Part shown: positions 12,721 through 26,457 of the stretch, in pieces
How the letters are laid out: each line of letters opens with the position of its first letter
Position numbering within the stretch: position 1 is the stretch's first letter
Assembly: GCF_000188695.1 (NCBI RefSeq)
Contig: NW_004457740.1
Span: 1,280,474 to 1,316,843 of the forward strand
Length of the DNA stretch: 36,370 nucleotides
Origin: Salpingoeca rosetta
Taxonomy: Eukaryota; Opisthokonta; Choanoflagellata; Craspedida; Salpingoecidae
Reading direction: 5' to 3'
Made by a program: the position numbers and the translations under genes
Notes under the pieces: model-generated
The model's input: the letters and a program-made list of their open reading frames with translations, nothing else
Databases searched by the model: none
What the model was told of the DNA's origin: nothing

Positions 12721-13762
12721 TTCACTCACACGAACCACGACGAACCCCCTCCCCAACCCCCTCCCCCAACACACACACGCACACACACACACACACACAG
12801 GTGAGCGCGGTGAATGCGCTGAGTGTGCGGGTGACGATCGCTGTTCCGGACGAGAATGTACCGCTGGCGGTGCTGTCAAGCCGCCTGTTCGCCGCCGCAT
12901 CCATCAACATTGATGGCGCCCCCGTCCCCATTGCACAGGACGTGTTCACCACCACCACAACAACAACAACGACGACGACAACGACAGTGACAGGCGGTAC
13001 CGGTGCACAGCCTGGCACGGGCCCGAGCGGAGGGTCGACCACCACCGCCGACCCAGCAGCAACCACGCCAGAAGCAGGTGTTGTGCTGTGTGTGTCTATG
13101 TGAATCACAAATGGGTTGCGAATGTGGTCCTGAGTTGCGTTTGGCGATCTGATACACACATATACACATACAGGCACACACACACAGACATACGCATACA
13201 CAGACACAGACACAGACACAGACACAGGCACAGACACATAAACACAGACATGCACAGACATGCACAGACACACAGACATACACAGGCACAGAGACACACA
13301 GCCCGTTGACCAACTCACCCCTTTCTGGTGTTGTTGCTGGATGTGTAGGTCGATCCGCGGGTTTCAAGTGGGGCATGACGTAAGTGCGAAACTGTTGTGT
13401 CGTCACCATCCTCATCACATGTGCTGTACTCACCTCACACACGCAGCAAGTGCCCCCCCCCCTCCCCCTCCCCCCCCCCCAAAAAAAAACAAAAACAAAA
13501 CTATTCCGCTCACCACCACCACCACCACCACCACCACCTCCTCCTCCTCCTCCTCCTCTTGTTTTGCATGTGTGTGAACACGTGTCTGTGTGTGTGTGTA
13601 TCTGCGTCTGTGTGTAGCGAGACGGGCGCGGCCGTCGGCGTGGCTGCAGGGATTATCTTGATCGCAGTCGTCATCTTCGTCAGCGTCAAAGCCAAGAACA
13701 GTACGTTCTCCTATCTGATCATCTTCACCTGCGATACATAACGCAACAGCAACAACCTCACC

Positions 13763-13805
<43 letters not shown>

Positions 13806-14140
13806 CCACCACCACCACCACCACCACCACCACCACCACCACCACCACCACATCAGGGCAAGGGGCATATAACCGGCGCGTTGCCGCTGCAGACATCCAC
13901 ACGTCAGCCTCTGCTGCTGCGGGCATCACCATCAACCCGCTTGCCCGCTCCGCAAACATGTACAGCGGCGTTGCAGGGTCCGGACACTCCCCCGCGGACA
14001 ATGGCGGTGGCAAAGGCAGAGGCAAGGGCGCACGTGGCGGCGATGATGTTGAACTCGGTGGCGGGCAGATTGTGACGCAGCTGAGTGCGGACCTGCCAAC
14101 CACGATTGAGACGTCGGACCCTTACGAGTCTGTTGCGTGA
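10417..14140 (+). CDS. Type I single-pass membrane protein with Cys-rich ectodomain (11 exons)
   Basis: Exons: 10417-10563, 10916-11125, 11258-11455, 11653-11734, 11983-12026, 12214-12250, 12435-12493, 12801-13077, 13349-13379, 13618-13700, 13857-14140. Phases agree; 483 aa. The N terminus is a signal peptide: MMLLRLL, an Ala/Val core, then TTRAEP. Residues 50-212 hold about 13 cysteines, including FATCCAN and a [15 protein letters not shown] segment like the DUF4215/Myxo-disintegrin-type Cys-rich repeat. Residues about 232-312 look like a small alpha/beta extracellular module ([17 protein letters not shown], then [10 protein letters not shown]). A run of about 13 Thr follows, then a Gly/Ser/Thr-rich stalk. 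The transmembrane helix is around 365-385 ([13 protein letters not shown]). The cytoplasmic tail of about 95 residues is Gly-rich and ends DPYESVA. Exon 7 could alternatively begin near 12349, which keeps frame and adds about 28 residues; the shorter join restores the module better. Ligand and role are unknown; adhesion or sensing is only a guess. Confidence 0.78.
12494..12800 (+). repeat. Intron with long (CA)n (12643-12714) and CA-formed acceptor
   Basis: This 307-bp intron of the membrane-protein gene contains about 36 CA units. A second CA run at 12775-12799 reads straight into the acceptor cacacacag at 12800. It also contains a three-fold repeat of cacactgacttg around 12595-12628. Confidence 0.85.
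13764..13850 (+). repeat. (ATC)n-(ACC)n compound trinucleotide repeat in an intron
   Basis: About 13 ATC units followed by about 15 ACC units, ending a few bases before the acceptor catcag of the last exon at 13857. Frames reading it as poly-Met or poly-Val on the minus strand are artefacts. Confidence 0.9.
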
Positions 14141-14945
14141 GCAGCAGGGCACGACGCGTCGCCCCCATATGTAATTGATTCCTCGATAGCGTGTGTGCTG
14201 CTGTTGTTTTTGTTGTTGACATGGCACTCGTGTCGTGTGTTGTTTCACACATGAGCTGATGTTGCTGTTCTCGCATTCCACACGTGTTCTACCTTTCATT
14301 GCTTGCTTCTTTGTTTTTGCTTTTGCTTTTGCTTTCGATTGTCATTACGCCCTTGTTTTTCTTTGTCTCTCTCTCTCTCTGTCCCCCCTCCACACACACA
14401 GACACACAGACACACAGACACACACACATACTCTCTCGCATTATGTCAGCCTCTTTTCGCTGACCAATGAAAACTCTACACACGCGCACACACGTGACGA
14501 GCCGCACATTGGCACTGCGGTTACAAGGGATGCATTGTTCAGGAACCACAAGCCAAGGCAGCAAACGCTAGCCAAAAGGCGAGAGCAAGCAACACTGGAC
14601 AACAGCAAGACCGCAACGGGCAAACAGCGTGTTGGTGGTGGCAACGCACAGCGGGCATGGCACGTGGGGAGTGTAACAAAGGGGGTATTGGGTGAAGGCA
14701 ACAGCATGGCATGCAGGAACAAGGGACGAGTAAGGGCTTCATCCATATTCCTGAAGATGGCACTCGTCGCGCACACCGTCAGCACACAGACGCAAGTTGA
14801 CACGTCATGCTAATCAAGAATAACACCAACACGGCGGGAGCAACAAGGAAGCGAATCAGGGGACAACAGAAGAGACAAGGGAGAGGGAACCGGTACAAGG
14901 GAGGGGAGGAAGAGACGCAAGAGACAAGCAGAACCCACGTCGCCA
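14141..14945. other. Convergent intergenic region (no gene seen)
   Basis: 805 bp between the facing stops of the membrane-protein gene and the ABM-domain gene. It contains a T-rich stretch with repeated gctttt at 14316-14333, a TC run at 14368-14382 and a CA/CAGA run at 14392-14428. Open frames here show no recognizable domain, and I find no consistent splice structure. Confidence 0.6.
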
Positions 14946-15617
14946 TCATCTCCTGACGATGTATCCAATATTTGACTCTTGGTACTCAAGCACTTCTCGT
15001 TCCAGCACAATGTTTGCAGATGCCAGCCACCTGTTCAACTGTGTGTGTGTGGTTGTGTGTGTGTGTGTGTTCGTGTATGTGTGTATATGTGTGTGTACAT
15101 GTATGTGTGTGTTCGTGTATGTGTGTATATGTGTGTGTGTGTGTGTGCGTGCAAGTGTGCGCAAGTGTGTGAACAGTGGAACAGAGGGTCACCACGAGAA
15201 GATGTGTTGAGAGAAAAGGGCATGCAAACCCGTAGACAATGAATGAGGGAGATGACTGTCATCGCAGGAGGCCAGTGCCCAGCGTACCCGTGCAAAGGGG
15301 GCGGATTTGTTGTGGATATTGGTGAGGTCCGCCTTGGAGCAGTATCGCTCGTAGATCATGACCGTGTCTTCGTCTGCAAGGTCGTAGCACAGCTCGTAGG
15401 TCAATGTGTTCTCCTCGCTCTGGCGGCAGTGGCTGGCCAGCGCCGCCCAGCGCTCCACAAACGCGGTGACGGCGCCCGGCTGCAACCAGTTGCAGAGCAA
15501 GGAAAGGGGAAGAATGTGGAGGGAGTGTGAGAGAGGGGGGGGGGGACAGATTACGTAAACGTATAAGAGTGCAAGCGTGACTGGCTGGAAGGAAATTCAC
15601 ATGGACACACACTTGCA

Positions 15618-15678
<61 letters not shown>

Positions 15679-15864
15679 ACACACACAGACACACGCACAC
15701 GCACACACACATACACATACCTTGAATTTGAGACGGACGATGAACACAAAGGCGTGTGGATGTACGCGGGTGGAGCGGAGGTGGTGTGCCAGCATGCCAA
15801 TGCCGATGCCTCCAGCAAACACGAGCGCGTATCGCGCAAGTTTCAACATCATGCGCGACGGCAT
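14946..15864 (-). CDS. Membrane-anchored ABM-domain (ferredoxin-like) protein
   Basis: Exons 15864-15721, 15479-15288, 15038-14946, all phase 0, give 142 aa. Residues 8-27 are a hydrophobic segment (YALVFAGGIGIGMLAHHL region), a signal anchor or mitochondrial/ER membrane helix. Residues about 39-125 match the antibiotic biosynthesis monooxygenase fold: FVFIVRLKFK, AFVERWAALA, then EENTLTYELCYD and VMIYERYCSKADL, then HNKSAPFARL. In this family such dimeric barrels act as small monooxygenases or quinol/heme-related enzymes, but many members have no known substrate, so I assign none. The same frame stays open upstream to an ATG at 16080. Starting there adds 72 residues beginning MRVVFATSARAVGC with many Arg and few acidic residues, which would resemble a mitochondrial presequence. 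I kept the shorter start because its context is good and it directly precedes the hydrophobic segment. Confidence 0.83.
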
Positions 15865-16729
15865 GCTGGACGAAGGATGTGCAGCTGCGATGCCTTGCTC
15901 GCCTGTGTGCCGCCAGTCTTGTGTGCCCCCCACTGCGCTTGCACTCTTGCTTGGCCTGCGCTCTGTTGTTTCCCTTCGGTACCTATCTATGCGGCGTCGT
16001 GCACGCTGAACAATGCCGCTCACACCACCCAACAAGCAGCAGCCAACAGCCCTCGCAGAAGTCGCAAACACCACCCTCAATGTTGTTTGGTTTGTCTTCT
16101 TGCTGTCTTGCGTAGTGTCGGGTTGTTGTCAGTGAAGAAGGAAGAAAATCTGACAAGCAAAGCAAGAAGCAATACACACACACTTGCTTGCTTCTTCTTC
16201 TTCGTCTTCGTTCCCACTGGCACTTGTCTCACTATCAGAGCCGTTAGCAGCAGGCAGGCATTCACCAAGAGCCACACGTGCGTCTCTCCTCCGTCTTGCT
16301 CCCCCTCATCATCTTGTTGATCCAAGCACCAGCCACGTTCTCCCCTGTGGTACGTCTTCCGGGCTTGGCTTTGCGTGCAAGCCGCCTGACTGCGTGCGTG
16401 TGCCCGTCGTGGTCGTCCCTTGTGCAACGCCGCAGCCACAGCCACAATCACAACCACCTCACAGCAACAGCAACAGCACGGGCGAGAGCGCACACAGCTG
16501 CCAAGGTTGTGGCTGAGGGCAGGAGGGGAGGAAGGGAGGGAGATCGCTCTCTGTTTGCAGCAGCAGCACAGCAGCGCACGTTTTGTGTGTATGTATGTAT
16601 GTGCGTGCGTGTTGTTTATGTGCTTTGGCTTGGGCAAGACCACACATCTTGCTTGCTATCAATGCTCATGGGTTTTTCTTCATGTTCCACACCTCACACA
16701 CACACATAAACACACACATACACGTACAC

Positions 16730-16760
<31 letters not shown>

Positions 16761-16837
16761 ACACCACACACACACACACACATACACGTACACCACACAC
16801 ACACACACGCGCGCGCGCGCAACAGACATCATCCAGC
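15865..16837. promoter_or_regulatory. Divergent upstream region of ABM gene and PGK
   Basis: 973 bp between start codons. It holds an open extension of the ABM frame (to 16080), agaagg/tcttcttc-rich sequence at 16135-16210, and a CA-rich tract from 16695 to 16810. The tract ends gcaacag at 16818-16824, 13 bases before the PGK ATG. That looks like a 3' splice site, so PGK probably has an intron in its 5' UTR; the donor is not identified. Confidence 0.5.
16695..16810 (+). repeat. CA tract with three copies of a catacacgtacacc motif
   Basis: The 14-mer catacacgtacacc occurs at about 16717, 16752 and 16781, embedded in CA repeat, and the tract closes with a CGCG run. It lies within 130 bp of the PGK start codon, probably in a 5' UTR intron. 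Confidence 0.8.
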
Positions 16838-17510
16838 ATGGGCAAGCTCAGCATTGACAACGTCGACCTCAAGGACAAGCGCGTCCTGATGAGGGTGGAC
16901 TTCAACGTTCCCTTTGACAAGGAGGGCAACATCACCAACAACCAGCGCATTGTGGGCGCCCTGCCCACCATCAAGCACGCCCTGGAACACGGCGCCAAGA
17001 GCGTTGTGCTCATGAGCCACCTCGGCCGCCCCGAGGGCAACGTCAAGCCAAGCCTGTCCCTCAAGCCCGTCGCCACGGAGCTCTCCTCCCTTCTCGGCCG
17101 GTTCGTGTCCATGCATGTTGGGTAGAGGGGGGAGCTGGTGCGAGCGAGATTCGACGCGTGCTCGTGTGCTCTGAGCCCGTTACCGCTCAAACATCTCTTG
17201 CAGTACCTGTGCTTCTGCTGATTCTGCACACACGTACAAACCTGTTGCTGAAGCCCTCTCATCCCAATATACCATGTGTGTGTGTGTGAGCACTGCTCAC
17301 GCTTTCTTTGCTTCATGTTCTTATGCGTACGGTCACAACTGCTCACACGCCTGCTCGTTTCCCATTGATCCATCCACCAACCAATCCATTGCTACAGGCC
17401 TGTGCAGTTCCTCGATGACTGCGTTGGTGACGCCGTCGAGGCTGCCTGCAAGGACCCGACCCCAGGTACGCCCGTGCATGCTGCATACATGCACGCATGC
17501 AGACACACCT

Positions 17511-17578
<68 letters not shown>

Positions 17579-18309
17579 TTTGCGCATGCGTGGTTTAGCC
17601 TGCAGAGGCACTATTGCTCACATGAGAACGCTCTCGCTGAACACGCACGTCGTCAGGCACTGTGATCCTTCTGGAGAACCTTCGCTTCCACCCTGAAGAG
17701 GAAGGCAAGGGCAAGGACGCAGGGGGCAACAAGGTGCGTGTGTGTGCATTTGTTTGCGTGTGTTTGTATGTGCTTGCTTCTGTGTCTGTGTTTGTCCGTG
17801 TGCGTGCATGCACGTGTTCTTGGTCGTGGCGAGCCAGGGTTCATGCCATCATGTCATGACTGCTGATCTTACTTTGCGCATCACGGGTGTGTTTGTGTTG
17901 CAGTTCAAGCCAGAGAAGGAGGCTGTTGCCAAGTTCCGCGCGTCCCTCACGTCCCTTGGTGTGTCACGACTGCACAGCCGCCATGGCACCTCACACCTTG
18001 TCTTGTCTATCCTTGTGCACACTTTCTGGCTGCGCGTCATCCACAGCCACCACGGCCATCACCGCCACCGCTGCCTCCACCTTTGGGTCTCACCCACGGC
18101 ACGCGTGCATGTTGGCTGTTCAGGTGACGTCTACATCAACGACGCCTTTGGCACTGCCCACCGCGCCCACAGGTTCGCTCCCACATCTTTTGCGTGCTGT
18201 GCTCTCCACCATTGCCTTGCCTCATCCTTCACTCACTCACTCCTATGTGTATATGTATGTGTACGTGTGTATGTGTATGTGCATGTGTATGTGCATGTGT
18301 ATGTGTGTA

Positions 18310-18340
<31 letters not shown>

Positions 18341-19851
18341 GTATGTGTATGTGTGCCATTCGTCTGTGACAGCTCGATGGTTGGTGTTGACCTGCCCATC
18401 AAGGCCGCGGGCTTCCTCCTCAAGCGCGAGCTCGAGTATTTTGCAAAGGTACACACGCACGCCCACCACATACACCACAGTGTTTCCCCTTGTCTGCACC
18501 GGTGCCACGTGCCACTCACATGCGTTCACCCCCACCCCTTTATATTTGTGCGTTCCAGGCACTGGACAACCCCGAGCGGCCGTTTCTCGCCATTCTCGGC
18601 GGCGCAAAGGTGGCAGACAAGATCCAGCTCATCGAAAACCTCCTCGACAAGGTGCCCGCACAAATCGGGCGCGTATGCGGCTGTTTGGGGGACGAGAGCG
18701 AGAGAGAGAGAGAGAGAGAGAGTGTGTGTGTGTTTGTTTGTTTTTGTGTGTGTGTGTTTGTGTGTTTGTTTGTTTGTTTGTTTGTTTGTGTGTGTAGATG
18801 CTTGCATAATGATGTCGCCTGACATGGCATGTGTGTGTGCGCGCAGGTGAACGAGATGATCATTGGCGGCGGCATGGCCTACACCTTCAAGAAAGTTCTC
18901 AACGGCGTCAACGTACGAACACCACAGCACTGTGTTGTGTACTCTCCTTCACTGTCACACATGTACACTCCCTCCCTTGCTTCCCTCCCTTGCTTCCCTG
19001 ATCTCCCTCTATGGGTGTGCGTTTGCGCGCCGCGCTGGAGCAAAGGGCCGCGTGTGGCGGACCGCCAGGGTTTCCTTGTGCAACTGCCGACATGTATTTG
19101 CTGTTGGTGTTGGTGATGTGGCGTGACACGTGACGTGACATGACATGATGCGATGTGTTGTGATGTGGTGTTTGATGTGCGGGGCGCAGATTGGCTCGTC
19201 GCTCTTTGACGAGGAGGGTGCCAAGATTGTTGGCAAGATCATGGACAAGGCCAAGGCCAACAACGTGCAGATCCACCTCCCCGTGGACTACGTCACCGCA
19301 GACAAGGTGCCGTGCACGTTGCCAGTTGCATAATGCTCCCACCACATTGTCGAGTTGGTGTGTGTTTAGTATTGCGCGAGCTTGTCATGTAACCTTCTTG
19401 CATAACAAAACACTCCCGACTCACCGTCCAATTCCCGACCTCTTCCCTCCCTACTTGTGTGCTGTTGCGCGTGCAGTTCAGCGCGGATGCAAACGCGTCG
19501 ACGGCCACGGACGAGACAGGCATTCCTGACGGCTGGCTCGGCCTCGATGTCGGCGAGAAGTCCGCAAACACGTCCGTGCACACGCACTCACACACATGTA
19601 CATACACTCACATTTATGCACTTGTACACACACATGTGCGCCTGTATGTATCGTTACTACACACCTTCACTCACGACCGCCTGCCTGCGTGTGTGCGTGT
19701 GTGTGCGTGTGTATGTGTGTGTGTGTGTGTGTTGTTCACTGAAGGTTTGCGGAGGTTGTTCTGCGCGCCAAGACGATTGTGTGGAACGGTCCCATGGGCG
19801 TCTTTGAGTTTGACAAGTTCGCCAACGGCACCATCAAGTGCGACGCATGTC

Positions 19852-19923
<72 letters not shown>

Positions 19924-20557
19924 TTTGTCCCCCTCTCGCCCTCCCTTTTCTCCGTTTCTGTCCAAATACGACACATGCTCTTGTCTCATCGCATCCGCTG
20001 ACACCTGGACTGCTGCTGCTACTGCCACCACCACCGCTGCTCTTTGCAGGGTGATGGATGCGTGCGTGAAGGCCACGGAGCAAGGCAGCTGCGTGATCAT
20101 TGGCGGTGGCGACACAGCCACGTGCGCTGCCAAGTACAACACGGAGGACAAGGTCTCGCACGTCAGCACGGGCGGCGGCGCCTCCCTCGAGCTCCTCGAA
20201 GGTTCGTGCGGGTGTCGATGCTGGTGGCAATGGATGATGATGATGCTGGTGGTGATGACGGTGGTGGTGGTGGTGGTGATTGTCTGTGCAGCAGTGTTGT
20301 TGTGTGGAGTGGCGCTTGCAGTTGGTGATGGAGAACAGGCTTGTCTCTGTGTGGTTTCGTGCTCTTTGCTGATGACAGCGCCTCCTGTGATCACATTGAT
20401 GCTGCACTCATGTGTGGGTGCGTGGTTCTTCCATCCATCCATTCTGCTTCTTCAATCCTTTGTCTTCCAACACCTCACCGCTTGCTCCGCACGACGTTTC
20501 ACCGCACACGATGCAGGCAAGGCCCTCCCTGGCGTTGACGCCCTCTCTGAGGCCTAG
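16838..20557 (+). CDS. PGK1: Phosphoglycerate kinase (13 exons)
   Basis: Glycolytic enzyme (EC 2.7.2.3) transferring phosphate from 1,3-bisphosphoglycerate to ADP; cytosolic. Exons: 16838-17100, 17398-17465, 17657-17733, 17904-17958, 18124-18172, 18373-18448, 18559-18651, 18847-18912, 19190-19306, 19477-19571, 19745-19837, 20050-20201, 20517-20557. Phases agree; 1245 nt, 414 aa, the normal family length. Substrate-side motifs are DFNVP (21-25) and SHLGRP (60-65). Nucleotide-side motifs are [10 protein letters not shown] (about 208-217), NGPMGVFEF (about 334-342) and GGGDTATC (about 369-376), followed by [15 protein letters not shown]. The C terminus is [10 protein letters not shown]. No targeting extension is visible. 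Introns are short, about 100-300 bp, and several consist largely of TG or CA repeats. Diverges from the ABM gene and converges on the Pro/Gln-rich gene. Confidence 0.98.
17512..17575 (+). repeat. (CA)n microsatellite in PGK intron 2
   Basis: About 32 CA units within the 191-bp intron between exons 2 and 3. Confidence 0.9.
19854..19920 (+). repeat. (TG)n microsatellite in PGK intron 11
   Basis: About 33 TG units beginning 16 bases after the donor at 19838. On the coding strand this is TG near the 5' splice site. Confidence 0.9.
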
Positions 20558-20674
20558 GCTTTGAGTTGCGACCCCAGGCTCCACGACTGACGGCAGACGC
20601 GTTGATGTGCCATCACGTCTCTTCTTCGCCCTTGCCCACGCGAGCGTGTCTGTCCTCTGCTTCCCCTCCCTCAT

Positions 20675-20726
<52 letters not shown>

Positions 20727-21253
20727 CTTTATCGTTGCCAACTGCCTCGTGCCTCCTTTTCCTCTCACTAGCAACACACTTGGCGCGCAGCGTTTCACCG
20801 TGTCGTTGTTGGGTCGTTTATGCATGAAGTGAAAAGAGGCAACCGCAATACCATCAACACCGCAGCATTGCGTGTACGAATGTGCATTGGGCGGAGGGTC
20901 ATTCATTCACACCAAACATCAACAAAGCATGTGTGTCGAAAGGAGACTGCTGCTCAGGAAGCGAAAGATAGCAACCACAACGAAAGGAAAGCTGGCGGGC
21001 AACCGCCAGTCAACAAGATGGATGGGAAGAATGAAGCAAAGCACGCGTGACTATGTGCGACTATGAAACAGGGGCAACAGGATACAGTGGGCGTCGCATG
21101 TGAACGCGCACGAAGGCGAATTTGATGCAAACACGAAATGGAATGAGAAACACCATACATGCGCGCGATGGCGCAAGGTCATAAACACTGCAAGTTAGTA
21201 GTCATGACAATGGATGGATCACGCAGTACTAGGATGGTGAGGCGCGGGTGTTT
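20558..21253. other. Convergent 3' region of PGK and the Pro/Gln-rich gene
   Basis: 696 bp between facing stops, holding both 3' UTRs. A (CA)n run of about 24 units lies at 20678-20725. No exon or RNA gene was recognized. Confidence 0.65.
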
Positions 21254-21868
21254 TCAGCCGTAGGGCCCCTTCTGGGCGTATGGGCCGGCCTGTGGCGGCT
21301 GCTGTTGGTACTGTGGAGGATGCTGTGGTGGCTGCTGGTGGTGCTGCTGTGGCGGCTGCCCGTATGGGGAAGACGTGGCTGGTGGGGGCGCATATGGGCT
21401 TGTACCGTGGGCTGGCGGTGGCGGGGCATAAGGCGCCTGGTGCTGGCTAGCAGGGGGCGGGGCGTAAGGCGCCTGGTGCTGGGCCGGCGGTGCCTGTGCT
21501 GGTGGATAGGCGTGTGAGGCCGGTGGCGGGGGTTGCTGGTGCTGGTGCTGGTGCTGTTGTGGTGGGTACTGCGGGTAAGCCGGTGGCGGGGCATACTGCT
21601 GGTGCTGCTGCTGTGGGGGCTGTGGGTATGCTGGGTACTGCGGCTGGGGAGCGTACGGGCCGGGAGCATACTGGGCAGGTGGCGGGGGCGCTGGCTGCTG
21701 CTGCACCACCGTCCTGTGCACGACGACGTGGCGCTGGTGTGCTGGGCGGGTGGCTGCACGGACGGCCGATCCAACCATGGCGCCAGCCACAAACGCACCC
21801 ACACCTGGGCGATGGTGGTGGTGGTGGTGGTGATGGTGATGACGACGATGAGGGCCGCGGCCGCACAT
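21254..21868 (-). CDS. Pro/Gln/Tyr-rich low-complexity protein, single exon
   Basis: 204 aa, one exon, the only clearly intronless gene here. The ATG at 21868 has a strong context (accATG); the frame is open further upstream, but the composition changes there. Order: MCGRGPHRR, a run of 10 His, a Gly-zipper-like stretch VGAFVAGAMVGSAV, a basic patch, then about 150 residues of repeats built from YAPPP, QAPYAPPP, YPQYPPQQ and QHQHQH, ending GPYAQKGPYG. Such XYPPX/PQ-rich tails are typical of disordered, self-associating or WW-domain-binding proteins. The small-residue helix could associate with membrane or pack in an oligomer. No catalytic domain is visible and I do not recognize a family. The bias at all three codon positions differs from the neighbouring genes because of the repeats. 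Confidence 0.7.
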   Translation of the reverse strand: MCGRGPHRRHHHHHHHHHHRPGVGAFVAGAMVGSAVRAATRPAHQRHVVVHRTVVQQQPAPPPPAQYAPGPYAPQPQYPAYPQPPQQQHQQYAPPPAYPQYPPQQHQHQHQQPPPPASHAYPPAQAPPAQHQAPYAPPPASQHQAPYAPPPPAHGTSPYAPPPATSSPYGQPPQQHHQQPPQHPPQYQQQPPQAGPYAQKGPYG

Positions 21869-22390
21869 GGTGCTGGTAGTGGTAGTGAGGTTGGTGAGGA
21901 GTGAGGAAGGGTGGTGAGGAAGGTTGATGAGGAAGGGTGGTGAGGAGTGGGTGGTGTGGGATCGACAGGCAGGCAGGCGATGTTGGATTGGAGATGGGAG
22001 AAGAAGAGAGGGAGCGTCAGTGGTGGAAAAGGAAAATACGCAAGAAGCAAGCCAAAACACACAAAACAGCCTTCTTGCTCGATGATGAGTCATCGTCGTC
22101 GTGTTTGAATATCTAACACTGATTTCAGGGTCACTGGCTACTTACTGCACTTTATCGTGTCGGTAACAAAGCACGATCGACCGACCGAGGGAGCGTCTTT
22201 GTGGAACAACCCACTGGCAGCAGACGTTCACCACAACCACACCACCCTACAACAACCTCCACCACCACGCAAGTGCAGTGGGCACATTGACCAGCAAGCC
22301 AGTCAGTCAGCCAGTCAACGACGACGACGACGACAGCAGCACTAGCAGCACCACTAGTACCAGCAACGAACCAGCAACGAGCCAGCAGCC
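21869..22390. promoter_or_regulatory. Divergent region Pro/Gln-rich gene / U1-70K
   Basis: 522 bp between start codons. It contains minus-strand 5' UTR with repeated gtgaggaagg-like units (21885-21950), a cgtcgtcgtc run near 22093, and paired cagccagtcagtc and acgacgacg motifs close to the U1-70K ATG. No TATA box is evident. Confidence 0.5.
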
Positions 22391-25244
<2,854 letters not shown>

Positions 25245-25458
25245 TGTGACCAAGGTCCGCCAGGCCCCGCCACATGTCAATGTGCTGAGTGCTTCTTCAC
25301 CCTGCTTGCGGCTGGTCGTTGCGTTGTGTTGCGTTGTGTGGTGGCGTGTCGTCAGTTGTGGTGGCGTGTTGTGTAGAGTGTTGTTGGTCGTGTTGGTGTG
25401 TTGGACCTTCCTTTTTGTTTTGTCCACGCAGCTTGTGCCATTCATGTGTTGCCGAGTT

Positions 25459-25780
25459 TTATTGGCATTGCTCTGCGCGCTGTGTCAGAACAGTGCGGCT
25501 GACGTGCTCGTCCATTGAAACCAAGTTGATGTCCCCCAACAACGCGTGCACGCCCATCCTCGTGGTGATTCGAGCCACCACGCGGCTCACATCACCGCCG
25601 GCACTGTCGGCAAGCGTCACCAGCGGCCGTTGCTGGGCGGACTTGAGAGCGGGTTCGTTGGCTCTGTACGCGGGTATTTATGTGGAGAGAAGCAATAGGA
25701 ATTGCAGCGGTGGGTGAGCAAGGAAACAACACCACACAGGCACACACACAGACACACAGACACACACAGACACACACAGA

Positions 25781-25833
<53 letters not shown>

Positions 25834-25884
25834 GTGCTCACGCACCTTTAGGACACTCGCCCTGCGGGTCGTTGTTGCCGCCAT
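25459..25884 (-). CDS. Small unrecognised protein, two exons (model uncertain)
   Basis: Exons 25884-25846 and 25641-25459 give 73 aa. The first exon starts MAATTTRRASVLK in a strong context (aggATGg) and ends at a canonical donor, AAG|GTGCGTG. The second has acceptor ctctcaag and reads SAQQRPLVTLADSAGG, DVSRVVARITTRMG, HALLGDINLVSMDEHV, ending AEQCQ with TAA. The composition (Val/Arg/Asp alternation, helix-like) is protein-like, but I recognise no family. The stop codon overlaps an AATAAA on the coding strand. The frame is also open upstream of the ATG back to an acceptor-like site near 25951. These exons could therefore be the 3' end of the polyglutamine gene rather than a separate gene. The intron holds (CA)n at about 25770-25832. 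Confidence 0.45.
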
Positions 25885-26025
25885 CCTGCTCTGCGCCTTG
25901 GATGAGATCTGCCCATCACGGGTCAGCCATTGCCAGGGAGGAAGCTATTGCGAGCGTACACCGCCCACCATGCTTAAGCCCTCCAGTTCGGGGAGACGGA
26001 AAGCACATGTGCGCGAGTGAGGTGG

Positions 26026-26371
26026 TCACGTGGTCTTGGTGGTGCGGCGGGGCTTCCTGTGGGATGCTTGCGCTCTCATTTCTTGCTGTAACAGCATAAC
26101 ACGTGCAACCACCGCTTCAAACTCCTGCCGGTGTGGCATGTCGTCTCCACGATACACGATGCTGCCATCTGCCGTGAGAGCTGGTGGAAATGAGCGGCGT
26201 GGTCGCGTTTTGCCAGACTTGCCGGTGTCACGGGCGCGCGGCCTGGGGCTGCGCGGAGGAGCCCGCTCCTTGCTGTCCCCGATGCCTGCACGCTCGACAC
26301 TTTCGCTGTTCCCATCACAGAGCAACCCACACTCACACTCCTGCTCAGACACTGCGCGCGCAAGCGTGGGC

Positions 26372-26457
<86 letters not shown>

